A stretch of DNA of 64,000 bases. Origin: Arcticibacter sp. (GTDB lineage Bacteria > Bacteroidota > Bacteroidia > 2-12-FULL-35-15). Positions 59,370 to 64,000 of the stretch are shown here, piece after piece. The stretch's first letter is position 1. Every line of letters begins with the position of its first letter. The stretch lies in assembly GCA_021155045.1 (NCBI GenBank), contig JAJNQB010000014.1, positions 224,029-288,028 on the forward strand, written 5' to 3'. The position numbers and the translations under genes were made by a program. A model generated the notes under the pieces. That model was not told the origin of the DNA and made no database searches. It was given only the letters and a program-made list of their open reading frames with translations.

Positions 59370-62114
59370 ATGAACAAATTTTCTTATTTAGGAAATGGAG
59401 ATGTTGTTGCAATTGAAGAGTTATTTCAGCAATATTTAAAAGATGTAAATTCAGTTGAACCGGACTGGAGAATGTTTTTTGCAGGATTTGAATTTTGCAG
59501 AGAAAATTACGAAGACAGAGGCGAAATACCATCAAACGTAAAAAAAGAATTTGATGTCATTAACTTAATTAATGCCTACCGCACACGAGGACATTTATTT
59601 ACCAAAACAAATCCTGTTCGAGAAAGAAGAAAATATTCTCCAACATTAGACATTGAAAATTTTGGTTTATCACAAGCGGATTTAGAAACAACTTTTCAAG
59701 CTGGTTCTCAAATTGGAATGGGTGCTGCTAAGTTGAAAGATATTATTGAGCATTTAGACCAAACATACTGTCAGTCGATTGGAGCAGAATATATGTATAT
59801 CCGTTCTCCAGAAATTATTAAATGGCTGACAGATAAAATGGAAGGCTCAAAAAACACGCCTAAATTTTCTATTGAAGAAAAAAAAGTTATTCTTAACAAG
59901 TTAAATCAAGCAGTAGTTTTTGAAAATTTTTTACATACAAAATTTGTTGGTCAAAAACGCTTTTCGTTAGAAGGCGCAGAAGCTACGATTCCTGCTTTAG
60001 ATGCTGTTTGTGAAAAAGGTTCTGATATGGGTATTCAAGACTTTGTAATTGGAATGGCGCATAGAGGCAGATTAAATGTTTTAGCAAATATTCTAAATAA
60101 AACTTACAAAGATATTTTTACTGAGTTTGAAGGTCGTCCTTCTGAAGATGCTATGTATTATGGCGATGTAAAATATCACATGGGTTACTCAAGTGATCAA
60201 AAATCTAATAATGGGAAACAAGTTCATTTAAGTTTAACACCTAATCCATCACATTTAGAAGCTGTTGATCCCGTTGTACAAGGCATTGCTCGTGCAAAAA
60301 TTGATAATATACATAAAGGCGATTACAACAAGGTTTGTCCTATTTTAATTCATGGAGATGCTGCTTTAGCTGGACAAGGAATTGTTTATGAAGTTTTACA
60401 AATGAGCCAATTAGATGGCTACAAAACAGGAGGTACTGTTCATATTGTAATTAATAATCAGGTTGGATTTACCACCAATTATTTGGATGCCCGTTCAAGC
60501 ACTTATTGTACGGATGTAGCCAAAGTTGTTCTGTCGCCAGTATTTCATGTAAACGGAGATGATGTTGAAGCACTTGTTTTCACAGCACAATTAGCAATGG
60601 AATTTCGTCAAACATTCAATAGAGATGTCTTTATTGATGTTTTATGTTATCGTAAATATGGTCACAACGAAGGCGATGAACCAAGATTTACTCAGCCATT
60701 GTTATACAAAGCCATTGCAAAACATCCAAATCCAAGAGAAATTTATATGCAACAATTAGCTGCCGAAGGTTCTGTTAGCGCTGATTTAGCAAAAGAATTA
60801 GAAAAAAATTTCAAAAATCTTCTTCAAGAAAAATTAGATGAAGCTAAACAAACTGAAAAAGCAAAAATTACTTCGTTCTTAGAAGGACAATGGACAGGAT
60901 TAAAAATGCCAGATAAAAATGTTTTTGATTCCTCACCAGACACATCTGTTGATAAAAAAACATTTTTAGAAATTGCTAAAAAAACAGTTACACTTCCAAA
61001 AGACAAAAGTTTTTTCAATAAAACAGAAAAACTTTTTGCTGATAGGATTGCTATGATTAATAATGATAATTATGATTGGGCAATGGGAGAGTTATTAGCA
61101 TACGCAACTTTAATGAACGAAGGACACAATGTCCGCTTTAGTGGACAGGATGTGGAAAGGGGAACTTTTTCTCATCGCCATGCTGTGGTTCGTGTTGAAG
61201 ATTCAGAAGAGGAATACACTCCATTAAATAACTTAAATACAAAAGGAAAATTAGAAATATATAACTCTTTGCTTTCTGAATATGGTGTGCTTGGCTTTGA
61301 ATTCGGATATGCTATGGCAGCACCAAATGCTTTAACAATTTGGGAAGCACAATTCGGTGATTTTTTTAATGGCGCTCAAATTATTATTGATCAATTTATT
61401 ACCTCTGCTGAAGCAAAATGGAGGAGAATGAATGGCTTGGTAATGCTAATGCCTCATGGCTACGAAGGGCAAGGTCCAGAACACTCAAGCGCAAGATTAG
61501 AAAGATTTTTACAACAATGTGCTGGAGATAATATGCAAATTTTAAATTGCACAACACCTGCAAATCAATTTCATGCTTTACGCAGGCAAATAAAACGTGA
61601 TTTCAGAAAACCTTTATTATGCTTCACGCCAAAAAAACTTTTACGTTATCCCACTTGTGTTTCTTCTGTAAAAGATTTTACAAGTGGAACTTTCAATGAG
61701 GTTTTTGATGATGCAACAGCATCAAACATAAAAAACATTAAACGAATTGTATTCTGCTCAGGAAAAATATTTTATGATTTAATTGAAGCAAAAGAAAAAA
61801 CAGGAATGGATGATGTTGCAGTGATTAGGATAGAACAACTTTATCCCTTCCCTGCTAAAAAAATTAAAATGCTGATTGATAAATATTCAAATGCTAAAGA
61901 ATACAGTTGGGTGCAAGAAGAACCAGAAAACATGGGAGCTTGGGCACACATCGTTAGAATGTTTATGAATAACGACATACTTAAAAATATTACTTTAAAA
62001 TATATCGGAAGAGTAGAAGCAGCAAGCCCAGCGACAGGTTTTAGCAAAACACATATTGAACAACAACAAGCAATTATAGATTCGATTTTTTCACAATCAT
62101 TAGTTATAAAATAG
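59370..62114 (+). CDS. sucA: 2-oxoglutarate dehydrogenase E1 component
   Basis: From the ATG at 59370 the protein has 914 residues. It decarboxylates 2-oxoglutarate with thiamine diphosphate as part of the citric-acid-cycle complex. The E1o start SYLGNGDVVAIEELFQQYLK and DWRMFFAGFEF are typical; GMAHRGRLNVLANIL, ILIHGDAALAGQGIVYE, INNQVGFTT (TDP site), RKYGHNEGDEPRFTQPL and a C-terminal transketolase part with GMAHRG-type and LMPHGYEGQGPEHSSARLERFLQ are present. The E2 gene follows 10 bp later. TDP synthesis is served by thiL in the same window. Confidence 0.96.
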   Translation: MNKFSYLGNGDVVAIEELFQQYLKDVNSVEPDWRMFFAGFEFCRENYEDRGEIPSNVKKEFDVINLINAYRTRGHLFTKTNPVRERRKYSPTLDIENFGLSQADLETTFQAGSQIGMGAAKLKDIIEHLDQTYCQSIGAEYMYIRSPEIIKWLTDKMEGSKNTPKFSIEEKKVILNKLNQAVVFENFLHTKFVGQKRFSLEGAEATIPALDAVCEKGSDMGIQDFVIGMAHRGRLNVLANILNKTYKDIFTEFEGRPSEDAMYYGDVKYHMGYSSDQKSNNGKQVHLSLTPNPSHLEAVDPVVQGIARAKIDNIHKGDYNKVCPILIHGDAALAGQGIVYEVLQMSQLDGYKTGGTVHIVINNQVGFTTNYLDARSSTYCTDVAKVVLSPVFHVNGDDVEALVFTAQLAMEFRQTFNRDVFIDVLCYRKYGHNEGDEPRFTQPLLYKAIAKHPNPREIYMQQLAAEGSVSADLAKELEKNFKNLLQEKLDEAKQTEKAKITSFLEGQWTGLKMPDKNVFDSSPDTSVDKKTFLEIAKKTVTLPKDKSFFNKTEKLFADRIAMINNDNYDWAMGELLAYATLMNEGHNVRFSGQDVERGTFSHRHAVVRVEDSEEEYTPLNNLNTKGKLEIYNSLLSEYGVLGFEFGYAMAAPNALTIWEAQFGDFFNGAQIIIDQFITSAEAKWRRMNGLVMLMPHGYEGQGPEHSSARLERFLQQCAGDNMQILNCTTPANQFHALRRQIKRDFRKPLLCFTPKKLLRYPTCVSSVKDFTSGTFNEVFDDATASNIKNIKRIVFCSGKIFYDLIEAKEKTGMDDVAVIRIEQLYPFPAKKIKMLIDKYSNAKEYSWVQEEPENMGAWAHIVRMFMNNDILKNITLKYIGRVEAASPATGFSKTHIEQQQAIIDSIFSQSLVIK

Positions 62115-62124
62115 AAATTAAATT

Positions 62125-63354
62125 ATGGCAACAATACAAATGAAAGTACCAAGTCCAGGCGAATCAATAACAGAAGTTGTTATTGCGCGATGGCTAAAAA
62201 AAGATGGTGAGTATGTTGAAAAAGATGATGAAATAGCAGAAGTGGATTCTGACAAAGCAACACTTACGATTAATGCCGAAGAATCTGGAGCTATTAAATT
62301 ACTGGCAGCTGAAGGTGATACTGTAAAAGTTGGACAGGTCGTATTTACAATTGATACAAGTGTTAAAGGGGAGAGTAAACCTAAGCCTGAAGTGAAAAAA
62401 ATTGAAGCGAAAGTTGAAACGAAAAAAGAAGCTGTGAAAGAAACTGCAAGCTCTTACGCTAGCGGAACACCCTCTCCTGCTGCAAAAAAATTAATGGATG
62501 AAAACAAAATTCCTACGGCAAAATTAAATGGTTCAGGAAAAGATGGACGCATCACAAAAGGAGATGTGCTTCATACTTTAGCAAATGGATTTGATTCTTC
62601 ATCAGCTACGAGTTGGGGCGGAAGCAGAGATACTGAACGCACTAAAATGAGTCCATTGCGAAAAAAACTTGCACAACGCTTGGTTTCTGTTAAAAATGAA
62701 ACTGCTATGCTAACAACTTTTAATGAAGTTGATATGAGTGCTATTTATGCTTTACGCGCAAAATATAAAGAAAAGTTTAAAGAAGCACACGGAAGTAATT
62801 TAGGTTTCATGAGTTTTTTCACAAAAGCTGTTACAGAAGCATTAAACTTATATCCTGCCGTAAATGCAATGATAGATGGAGAAGAAATTGTATATCATAA
62901 ATATGCTGATATTGGAATTGCTGTTAGTGCTCCGAAAGGATTAGTAGTTCCAGTAATTCGTAATGCAGAACAAATGAGTTTAGCAGAAATAGAAATTGCA
63001 ATAAAAACATTGGCAATAAAAGCTCGTGACAATAAAATTACTTTAGAAGATATGAGTGGGGGAACATTCACCATAACAAATGGTGGTGTGTTTGGCTCCA
63101 TGATGAGCACTCCTATTATTAATCCTCCACAAAGTGCAATTTTAGGAATGCATAATGTTGTTGAACGACCAGTAGCTGTGGATGGCAAAGTAGAAATTCG
63201 CCCAATGATGTATGTTGCTCTTTCATACGACCACAGAATTATTGATGGGCGCGAATCTGTTGGGTTTTTAGTAAAAGTAAAAGAAATGTTAGAAAACCCA
63301 ACTAAAATGTTGTTCGGAGGAAAAGACCCGAATGAGGTTGTGTTAGGTCTCTAA
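62125..63354 (+). CDS. sucB: dihydrolipoyllysine succinyltransferase (2-oxoglutarate dehydrogenase E2)
   Basis: The protein has 409 residues. The lipoyl domain has the lipoyl-lysine K44 in VDSDKATLTI. A linker leads to a peripheral-subunit-binding domain (about 112-150, SPAAKKLMDENKIPTAKLNG) and the acyltransferase core (about 180-409) with DIGIAVSAPKGLVVPVIRN and the catalytic YDHRIIDGRESVGFL. It moves the succinyl group from lipoate to CoA. It follows sucA by 10 bp in one operon, which ends in a strong terminator. The E3 gene is not adjacent. Confidence 0.96.
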   Translation: MATIQMKVPSPGESITEVVIARWLKKDGEYVEKDDEIAEVDSDKATLTINAEESGAIKLLAAEGDTVKVGQVVFTIDTSVKGESKPKPEVKKIEAKVETKKEAVKETASSYASGTPSPAAKKLMDENKIPTAKLNGSGKDGRITKGDVLHTLANGFDSSSATSWGGSRDTERTKMSPLRKKLAQRLVSVKNETAMLTTFNEVDMSAIYALRAKYKEKFKEAHGSNLGFMSFFTKAVTEALNLYPAVNAMIDGEEIVYHKYADIGIAVSAPKGLVVPVIRNAEQMSLAEIEIAIKTLAIKARDNKITLEDMSGGTFTITNGGVFGSMMSTPIINPPQSAILGMHNVVERPVAVDGKVEIRPMMYVALSYDHRIIDGRESVGFLVKVKEMLENPTKMLFGGKDPNEVVLGL

Positions 63355-63376
63355 TTATGCAATAAGCTATTATTTT

Positions 63377-63402
63377 AAGACCGATATTCATCGGTCTTTT
63401 TT
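63377..63402 (+). terminator. rho-independent terminator of the sucAB operon
   Basis: AAGACCGAT, loop ATTC and ATCGGTCTT form a 9-bp stem followed by TTTT, 22 bases after the stop. Confidence 0.85.
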
Positions 63403-63426
63403 ATTTATTATAAAACATATATAACA

Positions 63427-64000
63427 ATGAAAATTACAATTATAGGATGCGGAAACATGGGTTTAATTTATGCTCGTGCATTTTTAAAATACAACATCGT
63501 TTCGAAAGAAAATTTATTATTAGCAGAAAAAAGTGAAAAACGAAAAGAAGAACTTTTAAAATTGAACATCGGGCAAGTTTGTCTTGTAAACGATAAAAGA
63601 ATTTCTGAAAGTGACATAATTATTCTGGCGGTAAAACCACAAGATTTTGTTGAATTGAGTGTTGAATTAAAATCTGTTTTAAATACTAAAAACATTGTTG
63701 TATCAATTATGGCAGGAATGACAATTGAACGCATTGAAAAAACGTTAAATCATAAAAATATTTTAAGAGCAATGCCCAACTCTCCTGCCGAGTTAGGGAT
63801 GGGAATGACAGCATTTACTGCTCATTCATCATTGGCAATTGAAAATATTAGAAAGGCAGAAAATCTTTTATCTACCACAGGAAGAACTGTTTTTTTTGAA
63901 AATGAAAATTTATTGGATGCTGTTACAGCATTGAGCGGTAGTGGTCCTGCTTATTTCTTTTATTTATTAAAAAACATGATTGATGCTGGTGTTGAAATGG
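63427..64000 (+). CDS. proC: pyrroline-5-carboxylate reductase, N-terminal part (cut by the window edge)
   Basis: The first 191 codons are present. ProC makes proline from pyrroline-5-carboxylate with NADPH. The Rossmann start MKITIIGCGNMGLIYARAF has the GxGxxG-like pattern (GCGNMG), and VKPQDFVEL, SIMAGMTIERIE, RAMPNSPAELGMGMTA and the catalytic-region ALSGSGPAYFF follow. It is a separate transcript after the sucAB terminator. The C-terminal dimerisation domain is beyond the window edge. Confidence 0.93.
   Translation, partial: MKITIIGCGNMGLIYARAFLKYNIVSKENLLLAEKSEKRKEELLKLNIGQVCLVNDKRISESDIIILAVKPQDFVELSVELKSVLNTKNIVVSIMAGMTIERIEKTLNHKNILRAMPNSPAELGMGMTAFTAHSSLAIENIRKAENLLSTTGRTVFFENENLLDAVTALSGSGPAYFFYLLKNMIDAGVEM

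Overview
The window is a 64 kb stretch of a low-GC (about one third by eye) chromosome from a member of the Bacteroidota. The lineage is suggested by proteins carrying type IX secretion (T9SS) sorting domains, by Bacteroidota-restricted families (DUF4271 next to hemD, DUF4421, a CHU_C-like domain), by -7 promoter boxes of the form TAnnTTTG instead of Pribnow boxes, and by an almost complete lack of Shine-Dalgarno sequences. It looks like ordinary chromosome: dense, mostly housekeeping, with no phage, plasmid, rRNA, tRNA or CRISPR array visible. The genus cannot be named from the sequence alone.

Left part (1-17 kb): the start of a giant repetitive surface protein (cut by the window edge), an ECF sigma factor paired with a membrane protein that ends in PKD and CHU_C-like domains, RNase R, a methionine pair (metZ and metX either side of an OsmC protein), ArsC-like and EamA proteins, yicC and gmk split by a small GIY-YIG gene that lies between palindromic repeats, an ACMSD-like amidohydrolase, a Tat-signal superoxide dismutase, a biotin carrier protein and an M1 lipoprotein aminopeptidase.

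Middle (17-43 kb): a small secreted CHVPPGNP-motif protein; a structured 126-bp repeat element; nrdA and nrdB separated by a four-helix-bundle (23S intervening-protein-like) gene; a DUF3109 protein; an M28 peptidase; a collagen-like protein with a T9SS partner; glyS, thiL, a GT39-like membrane protein, dxs and a DUF4421 barrel; and a minus-strand run DUF2304 - RimB-like protease - RimK - aspartoacylase-like - TPR/SpoIIE phosphatase. A second, inverted copy of the structured element (117 bp) sits between DUF2304 and tadA. Its stems differ from those of the first copy but still pair, while the loops are conserved.

Right part (41-64 kb): tadA, DUF4271, hemD, rnpA, yidD, a Cys-motif protein, a CtpA-type protease, O-antigen ligase and two glycosyltransferases, meaB, fbp, a GNAT protein, aspartate kinase, an RND/MMPL transporter, rfbA and an epimerase, a polyprenyl synthase, a [2Fe-2S] ferredoxin-like protein, the 2-oxoglutarate dehydrogenase genes (E1, E2) and the start of proC.

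The most unusual items are the two copies of the covarying double-hairpin element, the GIY-YIG gene bounded by REP-like inverted repeats, and the four-helix-bundle gene flanked by short direct repeats inside the ribonucleotide reductase operon. In several places the -7 box lies so close to the ATG that the mRNAs would be leaderless or nearly so; this pattern also allowed several start codons to be corrected.
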